A stretch of DNA of 64,000 nt from Micrasema longulum (GCA_022494885.1 JAGVSM010002432.1:39886-103885), one strand, 5' to 3'. Shown: positions 1 through 9,740, counted from the stretch's first letter. Program-made: numbers and translations. The notes: generated by a model from the sequence alone, not told the origin.

Positions 1-134
1 GATAGTTATTTGTGATTGAGCTACAGGTGTGTTTAATGCACATTGTGCTCGGTGTATATTACATATGTGTATCTATTGTGATATGGCGATTTTGGAAATG
101 AAATTTTATTAGTATGATAAATGTATAAGATTGT

Positions 135-815
135 CAACAATATTTTGAGTTCTTCCAAATTTTTGTAGACAAGGACTGGATTCAATCAACTCCCTGAGGA
201 GCTGTTAATATTAACATATTACAACAGAGATTAAGAACATTTTACAGAAGGTAATATAGGTAGGGATAGTTGCTGAATGTGCATCTTGAGTGGTTTATGC
301 TATGTATGTGTGCCGCATGTAATGTATATGTTTGTGTATGTTTTATATGTGCGTTCATGTGTGTGCGTGGATGGCTCGGAGTGTACATTCGGTATTTTTA
401 TTTATTTTAATTTATTACCTCCATGGAAAACGCAAATGTCAACAATTATTCCTTTTCTCACTTAAAATTCTTATTTATTTTTTATTTTTGTCACATTTAA
501 TGTTTATATCTTTTTAATTTATGAAAACTTAATTGGTCTTTTTATGTTAAAAAAAATGTTGTTTTTAGTACTTATTTTGTATGACTGTATGTTTTCTGAA
601 TAAAATAATAATAAATAAATAAATAACAGTAGTCTAATTAAAGATGAAAGAATTGAAGGAATATAGATGTTATATTATAGAATGGTTAATGTTACACAGT
701 GTGTAAAGCGGCCACTTAAACCAGCCAATGACAGGTCATAAGCCCTGTAGATGTCTAGACTTCTATATTACCTTCTCTAAAATGTTCTTCATCTCTGTTG
801 TAATATGTTAGTATT
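135..815. mobile_element. Foldback family copy 1 (A'C' / bC), interrupted
   Basis: Unrecognised repeat family, called the foldback family here. Its modules are A (gagttgaatccagtcc... to ...caaactcaaaatattgttg), B (caggcgttgcctagtatgtagg... to ...catcaacagatgaaag) and C (acacagtgtgtaaagtggcc... to ...cttcatctctgttgtaat). This copy starts with antisense A and the start of antisense C (135-262), then has a foreign insert (263-635), then sense B end and C (640-815). A 7-bp direct repeat agattgt flanks it at 128-134 and 816-822, which fixes the ends. It has no coding capacity. Confidence 0.72.
263..635 (+). mobile_element. LINE-like 3' UTR insert inside foldback copy 1
   Basis: AT-rich stretch ending in gtatgactgtatgttttctgaataaaataataataaataaataaa. 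It has a polyadenylation-type AATAAA and a simple A-rich tail. A similar end, gtactgtatgtttcctaaataaaag, closes the insert at 38084-38680, so both are probably 5'-truncated copies of one retroelement. Short frames in it (277-517) have no recognisable protein. Confidence 0.45.
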
Positions 816-984
816 AGATTGTTTTAGCTAAGAGTTCAAGAAATAATTTGTAATAACCTATTAGTATAATTTATTGTAATAACTTTCGTAACATTAATAT
901 AATTTAATTATTGATGTTATAACATATATTCACGTATTTTATTGTTATTTTATTAGGGAAATCAACAGTTCTACATACATATTT

Positions 985-1311
985 TTAGTAAACAAACAGA
1001 TATAGTGTATAAACTCAGAACCAATAACAGATTTCCACATAGTATACAAAGTTAGTAAAGAATATATATATTACATATCAAATAAATACATACAATTTAT
1101 ACATATAAAAATGTTATTTTCATGTACTCAATAATCAAAGATTTTTAAATATTTATTTTAAGAACATTAAGTTACTGTAAATTGGGCGGGATAAGGACAA
1201 AAATGCTTGAAGAGAGGATAAGGAGGGGGGGGGGAGATGTACATATTTATTATTATAATATCTACTAAGTTACATAATACATTTTTAGTGTTAATTTTAA
1301 ATCTGACAGAG
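985..1311 (-). mobile_element. LINE 3' UTR fragment (same family as 49740-50705)
   Basis: The reverse complement closely matches the 3' UTR following the reverse transcriptase fragment at 49740-50398. Shared landmarks are the gggcgggataaggacaaaaatgc block, the G-rich run at 1221-1235 (C-rich in the other copy), and the aaacaaacagatatagtgtat terminus. It is a 5'-truncated, non-coding piece. This copy lacks the long (TAAAA)n tail of the other copy. Confidence 0.7.
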
Positions 1312-1350
1312 TGATGTTTGTATAATCTATATTTTTAAATTTTGTATTGT

Positions 1351-2656
1351 ATAAGTTATTAATTACAAATACTTGGTACACTTCCACTTATTTGTTTGAC
1401 CAATTAGCTCTTTCACCCTCTAATGGTCATTTTCAGACTGTTGAATGTTATACAGTGTTAGGATAATTTACATAAAACTAAATATTATCTTAAGCGTAGG
1501 TACATTTGAAAATAAGTTGAAAGAGATACAATACGCAATATTTCTGAATAAAATATAGACTGAAAGAACATTTGGCTTAGCATATTTTAAATAACAATAT
1601 ATCAAACTACGCGTCGCATTTAAATGAGTCAAAACATAATTTTGACGAATCAAAAGAAAAAAGACATACTATACATACATTTTACTAAAATGAAAGACAT
1701 AACCCCTACAATACATCACAAACAAATAATATAACCACTAGATCCTCAACACAAAGACAACTTAAACAAATACAAACTAATACCACTTTCGGACAAAGGG
1801 ATTTGAATATTATTCAATTAAAATCTGTAACCTACTTCCACTTATCTATTATAACAATTAGTAACGAGAAAATGTTTAAAAAGGATATAAAAAAAATGGA
1901 CAGAGGAGCTAGGTAGAAGTAAATGGATTGTCTCATTCGCCCAAACCAATATTGAATCAACCGCTCCGCATGTGTAAAGCTTATGTTAGGTTTTTGTTCT
2001 TTTCATTGTGCGTTTAGTAATATAAATAATATAGACGTACATATATACCTAGTTTTTAAAACTATGAATATTTTGTTAATTATCTCTGTTTATTAAGTTA
2101 GTCTTCTTTGATTATTCTCCAATGCAAAAATATTTAAAAAAAAGTATATTGTTAAGTGTCCTCGGCACGGGTAACCCCAGTGAGGTCACATTAATTTTAT
2201 TATCAATTATAGTTTGTAAGAGTAAAATATGAATAAATAAATAAATAAAGGTTCAAAGTTAGATAGATTAGAAATTTTAGAAATAAATACAATAAAAACT
2301 AAGAGCGATAGAATTTTAATAAATAAGCAAATGGAATTCAAAAACTCACCCTTATTAGTCTCCTTAGTTGAACCCTGTACATTGTAATAAAACAATAAAT
2401 GTTTTTATGGAATAGAAACATCTCTTATAGTACACCGCCGACACATGTTTTTCAATAATTTGTCCCACTCTGTTACATTGAAATATTCCGTATTGTATCT
2501 CTTTCAACTTATTTTTAAATGTACCTACACTTAAGATAATTATCCTTACACCGTATAATGTTTACCAGTCTAAAGATGCCCATTAGATGGTGAAAGCGCT
2601 GATTGGTCAAACAAATTAGTGGAAGTGTACCAAGTATTTTGAATTAGTAACTTATA
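1351..2656. mobile_element. 1.3-kb inverted-repeat element, unclassified
   Basis: The left arm (about 1351-1546) is the reverse complement of the right arm (about 2479-2656). Both contain acttggtacacttccact, caaacaaat next to gaccaat, and the gagatacaata block, with roughly 80 to 85 percent identity by eye. The 930-bp spacer has no convincing open frame, but holds a LINE-tail fragment near 2160-2245 (cacgggtaaccccagtgagg, then aataaa repeats). No clear target duplication was found, so the transposon class is open. It could be a non-autonomous DNA transposon or two inverted copies of one repeat. Confidence 0.5.
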
Positions 2657-3159
2657 TGTAAATATAAGTTATTACATCATTACAATCTACAATGGAATTC
2701 CATCAAGAATTGTCGATAAATATTTTTCTATGTTTGTGCATGTTGTGTTCACATATTATTGACGAACATGATCAAGACATAACAAATGGTGTTTTTTATA
2801 CCAATATCGCACATACTGTTTATTGTTTGTGAACCTTATTAGTTATAAATAAAATAATAAAAAACTCAAACTTTGCAGGAGGACCCTTATACATTTTACA
2901 CCCTGGCTGGCCCTTGTGCTATTTTTTTAATATTTTCTTAAGGAATATATGAAACTGGATATTTTGAGAATGTTTTCACTGAATTTCATCTTCCAAATTT
3001 AAATGTTGTTTATGCTAATTATGGCATCGCTGGTGTATGGGAATTTCCGAGCACGCTCTGTCAACGTGGTGTGGCTAGTCGTGGCGTGGCGGCGGTCAGT
3101 GTTAGTGAGAGCCAGAAATACTCTCCCACTAGTCCAGATTCAGGGTTTACACCTTAGAC
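2657..3159. other. AT-rich stretch, nothing certain
   Basis: No repeat terminus or gene could be supported. A pyrimidine-poor acceptor-like site at 2874-2878 (actttgcag) precedes 20 open codons, too short to call. GC content rises at 3040-3150, upstream of the hAT insertion. Confidence 0.4.
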
Positions 3160-3950
3160 CAGTGGTCGGCAAACTCATTAGTCAAAAGATCAGCAGTTAA
3201 ACAATAACATTTTCTTTGAGAGACAAATTCCTCAATGTTTTAAACCGTTTCGTCTGTATTATGAGCCATTTATATATTTTAAAAAATATTTTTTTTTGTT
3301 TTTGATCCTATATTTGCGGTAATATACTCATGTGTCTGTGTCAACTAATTGCTCGTCCCATCTCAACACAGGACTTTTAGGCCCATGAAGTTGGGACTTA
3401 TGTTTTAAATAATGTGCAATAAACTACATGTATGGAAATAAAAAAAAAATGGTAACGTACTTTAAGAATAAAGTACGTGCATAAGCAGCAGAAAATATGC
3501 GCATTCGTTCTTCATTTTAAATAGAAATTCTTTAAATTTGCGATGATAATTTTTTTTGGCTTAAACTGTGATGACAATATTGATTATTAAAACATTTCTT
3601 CAGGAAATGTCTGCGCACAAAGCGGTTTTGTCGAATGATGCATTGGTAAAGAAGTAAGTATCTCGTGATTAATTTTTGACTTCAAAATATTAATAAAAAA
3701 AAACATTTTGCCCCACCTGCATCATTGCAACAATTTTATATAAATATGATGTTTTTCCATGCATTTAATGTCAGCATTTGCAATATTCTCGCCACATGTT
3801 GGAACTTTCCGTTGCAATAATCCTTGAAGTTCTTCTTTAGAACTGGTAGACGAAATAAATCGAATGAACATGAAACTTGCGCTGTGTGAGCCGCGGTCAA
3901 GAGACTGAAGAGCCGCATGTGGCTCGCGAGACGCAGTTTGCCGACCTCTG
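3160..3950. mobile_element. Non-autonomous hAT transposon with 8-bp TSD
   Basis: The left end is cagtggtcggcaaact (3160-3175) and the right end agtttgccgacctctg (3935-3950). The 16-bp terminal inverted repeats differ at one position. An exact 8-bp target duplication, ccttagac, flanks it at 3152-3159 and 3951-3958. Eight-bp duplications and CA-GTGG ends are the hAT signature. Subterminal sequence near the right end (agccgcatgtggctcgcgag, 3911-3930) is a GC-rich palindrome common in this group. The 791-bp element has no transposase frame. It contains a LINE-tail-like piece near 3330-3440 and an exon-like segment at 3603-3650. Confidence 0.88.
3603..3650 (+). other. Exon-like segment inside the hAT element (candidate)
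   Basis: The site acatttcttcag (3591-3602) is a fair splice acceptor and gtaagtatc (from 3651) a strong donor. The 48 bases between are open and would encode EMSAHKAVLSNDALVK plus two leftover bases. That donor phase is the one required by both terminal exons at 6902 and 7764. The segment lies between the hAT target duplications, so it would have to be carried by or exonised from the transposon. It could also be chance: phase agreement alone has a high prior probability. Confidence 0.25.
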
Positions 3951-4430
3951 CCTTAGACGATCATTCGCGGTTGACACACTTTTCCTTATGCAACATTCTA
4001 AGAAAAATCACAAACTCTATTTTTCTTACCCCGCTAACCTAGCAGTAGGAGGTTTAAAATATATTTTGCAATTATCAAATGAGCTATTTTGCGTTGAAAA
4101 TTGCGTCTTCGCGGGTTATTTACGTTTCTGAAAACGGGAACTCACATTTTGAACTGACTTAAAAATTATCTGAAAATCCTAAGATATTGCTATTCAATTC
4201 GGACGTCTATAAAATCTCGTCAACTTTAGAGGAGAAAAAGGAAATATATGAATGAACCTGGAAAATCGTATTTTCAGTGCTGTAGCAAAATTAAAAAAAT
4301 ATTTGTAATTATTATCCCTAATGGAACTACGCCGCAACGGAACGGTTTCAAATCTTCATACAACTGTTGTTTATGCAAACCTTAGAGTAATAATACGCCA
4401 CTAATAGAGTCATCCGTATGGACGAAAACT
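3951..4430. other. No supported feature
   Basis: AT-rich sequence after the hAT target duplication. A frame reading to 4131 starts inside the hAT end and has no recognisable domain. Nothing else is supported. Confidence 0.4.
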
Positions 4431-4559
4431 ATTGTGATAATTAACCACGAAGTTAGTTACAGTTCACAGCAATACAAAGGGCCGTAGGTACTCAAGTCAA
4501 AAATCGCAAGCGGAAACCGAAAGCACCTGTTACACGTTTGTTGTTCAACTGAAAACCAA

Positions 4560-4850
4560 ACCAAAAATTTGAAAGGCTTTTGTACTTATGTCTCAAATAA
4601 TGTACAATAAATTTATGTATGTAAATAAATAAATACAGGAAAACGGCTTCTCTTTAAGCAATAGGGAATTATTACTCTGAGATACAAACCCTAACTTATT
4701 TCGCTGCGCAAGTATTGACTTGGGTACCTTTAATAATAATAATCATAATATTGATTGATTTGGTGTTTATTTTGTAGAACTCCATATTTAAACTTATAAT
4801 ATTAGAAATCAAACACTGATTTGAGTCTACTGAACACTTTTATTTTTACA
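4560..4850 (+). repeat. Interspersed repeat shared with 10500-10675 and 52450-52505
   Basis: Positions 4560-4745 recur inverted at about 10500-10675; shared blocks include aataagttagggtttg and caatacttgcgcagc or its complement. Positions 4788-4850 recur at 52450-52505 (gaaatcaaacactgatttga). A LINE-type end is suggested by aaataatgtacaataaa at 4597-4613. The family is not recognised. Confidence 0.55.
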
Positions 4851-5164
4851 AATATAAAAAGTATAAAAAAAATAAATTTTCGTGACAATTGTTTCGCCTT
4901 GTTAGGGCATTTTCAAACGACACATTGATTAGCTAAGCATTTATAATTAAGTAGTTTTAGTATTTTTTATTATTGTTATATTAGTATAGAACTACTTGTA
5001 CTTTAAAAGATAAAATATCTCCATTTTAGAACAGGCTTAGTTATGTTAGATGGAGACTATCCTAAACAAAGAACGCTCCGTTTTCATTTTCTATTTATAG
5101 TTTTATATAGATTCCCCGTTTTTAAATATGTATACTTATATTATGCAATAAATTTATAGAATAT
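4851..5164. other. No supported feature
   Basis: AT-rich, with no open frame, tRNA-like box or repeat terminus that I could support. Confidence 0.4.
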
Positions 5165-5345
5165 ATTAAAATATATTTTCCAGATAATGACAGACCATAA
5201 GCCCTGTAAACGCTTAGGCTTCGATATCTCCTTCTCTAAAATGTTCTCCATCCCTGCTGTAATTTGTTAATCTTAATCACTCCTTAGGGGATAAAATCCG
5301 GTCTTGTGTCTACAAACATTTGAACAAATTCAAAATATTATAAAT
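5165..5345 (+). mobile_element. Foldback family fragment (C, A)
   Basis: Sense C tail (gacagaccataagccctgta, then ttctccatccctgctgtaat) is followed by module A (cctttaggggat analogue, then acaaacatttgaacaaattc). The 5' half is absent. Confidence 0.65.
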
Positions 5346-5854
5346 TGTTTCAAATGGCAAATATGGTATGTCACACAAACGTCAATTATATGCATTAATT
5401 TACCTTCGGCGTTATAAGTAGATAATTAATTATTATATGCCTGGAAGTCTCCTTAGCAAAATAATTATTTAAATAATATTATTTATGTTATTTGACAGTT
5501 GACATATTGCCGCTTGTGGCATTGCTCTGAAAATAGTTGCCTAGAGGTCAGTGCCCGGGTAGCAGAAGTAAACTAAATTAGTGTGTTGGTGGGATTATTG
5601 GTTTCTGTATTTGAGGTCAGCCGGTAACCTCCTTACCGAGCTACCCCTCTGGTACCGATTAATAACTAAGTATAGAATGTGGGAGGAGCGGGAGAATCCA
5701 CAAAAATCAGATGTTGGACGTTATCAATGTCATTTTTTTTACAAAATGGAGCGGTACTATAACCTATCATTTTTGTTTCTTTCAAATAATCATTTAAATA
5801 TAAATTGAAGCGTAAAAAAATGTATCAAAATAAAAATTAAGAAGGAATTGTAAA
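5346..5854. other. No supported feature
   Basis: Moderately AT-rich and not recognised. A 75-codon frame at 5581-5808 has no homology I can name. Confidence 0.35.
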
Positions 5855-5952
5855 CCGGGTTGTGGTTCCGTGGTAGTATTGTGGACTCGCGGGCTAAAGG
5901 TCCGAGGTTTGAATCCCACTCTACCACAACTCGATTTCCATTTTTCCAGCAC
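5855..5952 (+). repeat. Short tRNA-like interspersed repeat
   Basis: Starts ccgggttgtggttccgtgg, has a B-box-like gaggtttgaatcccac, and closes with ctaccacaactcgatttcc. The beginning and end are complementary (gttgtggt with accacaac). Copies occur at 39915-40010 (+) and 39573-39652 (-). It is probably a pol III-derived SINE or a tRNA pseudogene family. It is not a functional tRNA, since no acceptor stem or complete cloverleaf could be drawn. Confidence 0.55.
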
Positions 5953-6240
5953 AAATATTTTTCGTTTTTTCAATTTATAAATTATTTTTATAATATTTTG
6001 TAGTTTTCTTAACGTGGTTTTAGTTTTTGGGATAAAGACTGTTAGTTGCTAATTAAAAAAATAAAATATTTACTTAAATTTAATTCGATTGATTAGTATG
6101 TCATATATTTTTTTTAAATATTTTTCTTTTCTTTGTTTTGAATTTTTAAACTTTTTCATAAATGCTTGAATTTTATTTTGGTTTACAATACTATTATTGT
6201 TATTATAATACATATATTATTATAGTGTATATATAATATA

Positions 6241-6467
6241 CGAGGTGTGTTCAGGCAATAACGGGAATTTTTAAATTTCAGGGGTTTGGAGAGTCTCATT
6301 GTCAATTTTTTGTTATTATGTTGGTTCACATGTCCCCGAAGTATGCTCAAATTTTTAGCGGTTTATTTGTTTATTTTGTCTGTGGCAGCTGCTAAGGTTA
6401 AAATGACAATCGGACCTTCAAAACCCGCAAAATTAAAAAAATCTCGTTATTTTCTGAACACACCTCG
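6241..6467. mobile_element. Mariner MITE (internally deleted)
   Basis: Ends are cgaggtgtgttcag (left) and ctgaacacacctcg (right, 6454-6467). The inverted repeats extend imperfectly for about 45 bp (aataacgggaattttta against its complement), and TA dinucleotides flank it (6239-6240, 6468-6469). CGAGGTGTGTTC is a typical mariner terminus. The element is 227 bp with no transposase. A 113-codon frame at 6286-6627 runs through it and out the other side, so it is not a gene. Confidence 0.85.
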
Positions 6468-6726
6468 TATGTGTAGCTTAAGAACAGGTACTTTTGCATC
6501 TAGTGAAGCTGCTAGGATTAGCTTCCTTGCAATTTTTACATTTCATATACTTTTTATTTTGTATTGCAAGTTGGTACTTAAATTTGCCAATAAACGCCGT
6601 ATTTCGGCACTGGACAGAATTAATTAAAAAAACGATCGATCAACCTTATATAACACGGTACTTACATCGTTAAATTAAATTAAAAATTAAAATTAAGTAA
6701 AATCTTTTGCGCGCAAATAGGTAGAT

Positions 6727-6850
6727 AGTACAAATTACAGTCGTAAACTACAGCACAGAACACCGAGGCTTGAAATAATAAGTGTTAAATATTGTGATCT
6801 AACCGGGAATTGAACCCTGAATCGTTTAAGTCGTTACATCACGAGATAGC
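6727..6850 (-). mobile_element. Degenerate tRNA-derived SINE (family 2)
   Basis: The reverse complement shows a decayed A box (ctcgtgatgtaacg) and a B-box relic (cagggttcaattcccgg), then a tail resembling the better copy at 24007-24193. The 3' body cacagaacaccgaggcttg on this strand parallels cacagagcactcaggcttg there. Confidence 0.6.
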
Positions 6851-6901
6851 TTCTTAATTATTATTGTTTATTTCTACATCTATTTCTTTTTAATTTTACA
6901 G

Positions 6902-7130
6902 CCCTATAGACAGACATCCCAATATTTCATCGGTTGAAGATCTATGCGACATCCCATCGGTGATAGGTAATAAAGAACTCACACGAGAAGTAGTATCATA
7001 CATGATAAATATAGCGCAGGAAATTGGTAAAATAAACCAAAGTAGGGAACAAAATCCCGAACACTCCTCTAGTGGAACGGAAGGCCTGTTGACTACTGCC
7101 AACAGGCCGGCTTCTCCTGAAGAGTTTTAA
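6902..7130 (+). CDS. Candidate 3'-terminal coding exon of a host gene (isoform 1)
   Basis: A polypyrimidine run and acceptor (ttctttttaattttacag) end at 6901. One leftover base (C, 6902) is followed by 75 open codons and TAA at 7128-7130. The frame is closed upstream of the acceptor by TAA at 6891-6893, as expected for an exon. The peptide is polar and acidic, starting PIDRHPNISSVEDLCDIPS, with ELTREVVSYMINIAQEIGK in the middle and NRPASPEEF at the end. It looks like a cytoplasmic C-terminal tail with no membrane segment. Seventy-five stop-free codons are unlikely by chance in such AT-rich DNA. A poly(A) signal aataaa lies at 7292-7297, and an A tract starts at 7311. I do not recognise the protein family. 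The upstream coding exons are not seen here. Confidence 0.6.
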
Positions 7131-7291
7131 GTGGTTTCCTCTCCACGTGAGCAAATGCTGAGAAGTTCCTGATTAGCCCACATTAATATATCCCTCCTGA
7201 TCCCAATAGTTTAGACAAATTTTAAGATATTTAATAGCAGAAAAATCCACTTTTTGAAATATAAACCTTGTATATTATAAGCAAGGTAAAT

Positions 7292-7329
7292 AATAAAGCA
7301 ACTCACATATAAAAAAAAAAAAAAAAAAA
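7292..7329 (+). promoter_or_regulatory. Poly(A) signal followed by genomic A tract
   Basis: Aataaa sits at 7292-7297, about 160 bases after the stop codon at 7128. An uninterrupted A run of about 19 bases begins at 7311. It is the likely 3' end signal for the exon at 6902-7130. A genomic A run right after the signal could instead mark a retrocopied 3' end, but the splice acceptor at 6901 argues against that. Confidence 0.5.
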
Positions 7330-7330
7330 T

Positions 7331-7763
7331 TTCATCGGTTTTAATTAAGTTGATAAAAATTATAAAAATAATCCATCTCCAGCATAACAAAGCAATTTAT
7401 CATTTCTACAGATGTTTGCAGCTTGTAACAACGGAAGACCTGCCCATAGTGTCGAGTGTCGATGCATGTTGCTATTTTTAAACACTTGTTTTTGTTAAAA
7501 TTGTCTGCCACGTCGTTTTAAGGTCATATAAAAACAAACTAAATTCGAAATGAGAAATTTATTGGAAAAAAATTAAACATAAAATGTTTCGTGTTACCGA
7601 ACATAAATCCGCAGGTTCGATTTCAGTCTTAACCATCATGAAAAAAATAAGTCTTCAGTTTTATTTTCACAATATACCGGTGGAAAAATATCCTTTAAAA
7701 AGATTTATTCATATTTATGTAAAAACCGTAAGCCTACATTAAGTTATTGATTTTTATTTTCAG
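7331..7763 (+). other. Probable intron or spacer between the two terminal exons
   Basis: AT-rich, no open frame or repeat terminus recognised. If the two exons belong to one gene, this is intronic for the longer isoform and lies downstream of the poly(A) site of the shorter. Confidence 0.4.
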
Positions 7764-7872
7764 ACAATTTAAAAAAAATAGTGCGACTGACGTATTACAA
7801 ATAGACGCGTTATTGCCTAACCAACTGCATCTCATATTTAGCAAGTATTACGATGTCCTCGAGAATTCGTAA
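7764..7872 (+). CDS. Candidate alternative 3'-terminal coding exon (isoform 2)
   Basis: The acceptor tgatttttattttcag ends at 7763. One leftover base (A, 7764) is followed by 35 open codons and TAA at 7870-7872. The peptide starts QFKKNSATDVLQIDALLPNQ and ends with LHLIFSKYYDVLENS, a mix of basic, hydrophobic and acidic residues that looks protein-like. The stop codon overlaps a possible aataaa (7871-7876). The splice phase (two bases upstream, one in this exon) is the same as for 6902-7130. Either exon could therefore follow one common donor, which fits alternative last exons of a single gene. No family is recognised. It is short enough that chance remains possible. Confidence 0.45.
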
Positions 7873-8224
7873 TAAACAGACATCAAATTACGATAAACAT
7901 AAAAACATTCGCGAGAGAGAGAGATATACACTTATACACATTTCCTTATTTACTTATTCGTTGGCAAAAACTGTTTGTAAACTGTTACAAAGAAAAAAAA
8001 AAACGAATAAATATACATGAATACAGGTCAAGAGTACATCCATGCATTATATTATTTTTTATTATATCATTGCCGATCTAACTAAGGTTAGTATCCCATA
8101 GATTTTTTAGTTCATATTTTATGTACCTCGTTACCACAGCAACTGCACTAGCTGTCAGTGTATTGTTCACTTACATACTTTGAATTTGTAATATACGTAT
8201 ATATTTAAAGCAATAACTTTGCGG
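7873..8224 (+). other. Probable 3' UTR or downstream flank
   Basis: Begins with an AATAAA overlapping the stop codon of the preceding exon, then a short GA run (gagagagagaga, 7912-7923). Nothing else is recognisable. Confidence 0.35.
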
Positions 8225-8235
8225 TCAAACATTTT

Positions 8236-8501
8236 TATTAATTCAATCATTTTTCTTTTTCCGCACCTAATGGTGCATAGGGCACTGAATTGGTACACCA
8301 ATCGCAGGGTATCTTAATCATTTTTGTTACATGAAAGTAAGACGATGAGTTTTACGCTTCAGGTACCAGTCCAGGGACTATGAAATATTTTAGTGTAAAA
8401 ACACGCTTTTAAATTAATGTTTCATGCCAACCATTTCGGCAAGCGAACCCGAGACGTCTTGCATAGTAGGCAAACGCGCTGACCGTTACACCACTAGGCG
8501 A
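8236..8501 (-). mobile_element. tRNA-derived SINE, family 1, with 11-bp TSD
   Basis: The reverse complement begins with a tRNA-like head: A box gtgtaacggtcagcgcg, then tttgcctactatgcaa, then a B-box relic gggttcgcttgcc. The body is atagtccctggactgg...gcgtaagac..., and the end is ccattaggtgcgga. The exact repeat tcaaacatttt flanks it (8225-8235 and 8502-8512), so the insertion is complete at about 266 bp. Confidence 0.85.
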
Positions 8502-8562
8502 TCAAACATTTTACTAAATGTTATTAAATATTTGTTTATAACCACTCACCGACTTTTTTATG

Positions 8563-8599
8563 TCTACCGGTTTCGAAACGTATCTGTTTCTTCGTCAGG
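8563..8599 (-). other. Hammerhead-core-like motif
   Basis: The reverse complement carries ctgacga, a short hairpin (gaaac, 6-nt loop, gtttc) and gaaaccggt. The order CTGANGA, helix, GAAA resembles the core of hammerhead ribozymes carried by Penelope-like retroelements. One unpaired A precedes the hairpin and stems I and III are not evident, so it may be inactive or a coincidental dispersed motif. A related arrangement lies at 49133-49172. Confidence 0.3.
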
Positions 8600-8774
8600 A
8601 CACCAATTAAACCAACATGCAAAACCCACTATAACCTTCACCATAGTTTTTGGACAAAAATATAAAACCAACACGACATGCATTTGAATAAGCACGTGCA
8701 CTAATTAGGCATTAGATTAGTGCATGTTTGTTGAATAAACTGGTAAAAGAAGAAGTACAAAAGAAGGCAATTAA

Positions 8775-8985
8775 TTAAACATGGTCAGAATAGTGAATTG
8801 TACACAGTGTGTAAAGTGGCCACTTAAACCTGCCAATGACATAAGTCTTGTAAATGCCTAGACTTCCATATTCCCTTCTCAAAAATGTTTCCCTCTCTGT
8901 TGAAATTAATTTAAATATGAATAACTACCTAGGGAGGAAATCCAGCCAGTCTGCAAGCATTTGGACAAACTCAAACATTGTTTTT
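8775..8985 (+). mobile_element. Foldback family fragment (C, A)
   Basis: C block (acacagtgtgtaaagtggcc, then atgcctagacttccatattc) runs directly into A (ctacctagggaggaaatcc, then catttggacaaactcaaac). The antisense half is missing. Confidence 0.75.
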
Positions 8986-9589
8986 GACGGTTACGATTTT
9001 TGCCGAACATAGATCGATACGGTATCTTCAAAGAGTCTCTAACCATCTCCGTTAGCTGCCAGCACCTGTGCATCTTCCCAGTCAGATTCGCATCCAGTGA
9101 TTCTGGAGTTTGAAAATTAGGACTCGGTTTTTTTCAGTACTGTTCTACCTTTTGAATAAGGCGAGTGATGTGATTTTCTATCATTTTTCTGAAAACATTT
9201 TTTCGCCTCTGAATTTCTGGTCATTTTTAGCCACTGAAATCCCCGAAAAGCAGAAGAAATATAAAAAACTCGCACTTTGAACCCAACACGATGTTTACAA
9301 AGATATTTATATTTCCGTGGGAGAGGAAATCGTGATCCAAATCTTGCCGATCATTGTACGAGTATGATATAATATAGAAAATACGACACGCATCATTTCT
9401 TACACGAGAAAATCTATTTGCGTTTTCCGGGAAATCCAAAGTCCACGGGGATATTATTCTCTCATTTAAATGACGGCCATTTAATTACGTCAACTTTTTG
9501 TATAATATTACATTATAATCATTTCTCAGTAGCTGGATTTTGACGTCAAAATGTCTCCCACTCGATAATTTAATGGAACTAGTTCTTGA
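8986..9589. other. No supported feature
   Basis: Mixed-composition DNA without recognised repeat termini. A 70-codon frame on the minus strand (9227-9439) has no identifiable domain and is probably chance. Confidence 0.35.
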
Positions 9590-9740
9590 TGGGAGGTTCA
9601 GCGCAAAAATTAGAGCAATAAATTGTACGGCGAAGTTTCTTGAAAATTTATGATAAAAAATATTTTAATAAAAGCGAACTACTTTGCATGACGTCACAAA
9701 AGTTGTGAAAGACTTCCGGCTAGCGTTAGGTTAGTTGACA
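9590..9740 (+). repeat. M2 repeat fragment
   Basis: Shares aaaaattagagcaataaatt, gtacggcgaagtttcttgaa, gcgaactactttg and gacgtcac with 11110-11240, 28655-28860 and, inverted, 31560-31900. It is a small unclassified family. Confidence 0.6.

Noticed and set aside
2875..2942. Acceptor-like site followed by 20 codons (EDPYTFYTLAG...)
   Set aside because: Too short and open in two frames. No donor or poly(A) context beyond AT-rich DNA.
3003..3200. 65-codon frame beginning with a signal-peptide-like stretch
   Set aside because: Runs into the hAT terminal repeat and ends there. No supporting upstream elements.
6286..6627. 113-codon plus-strand frame with hydrophobic start
   Set aside because: Lies across the mariner MITE and its right flank. 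The hydrophobic look comes from AT-rich repeat sequence.
7311..7329. Processed pseudogene poly(A) tail
   Set aside because: The open frame upstream begins exactly at a splice acceptor, which a retrocopy would not have. A genomic A tract is the simpler reading.
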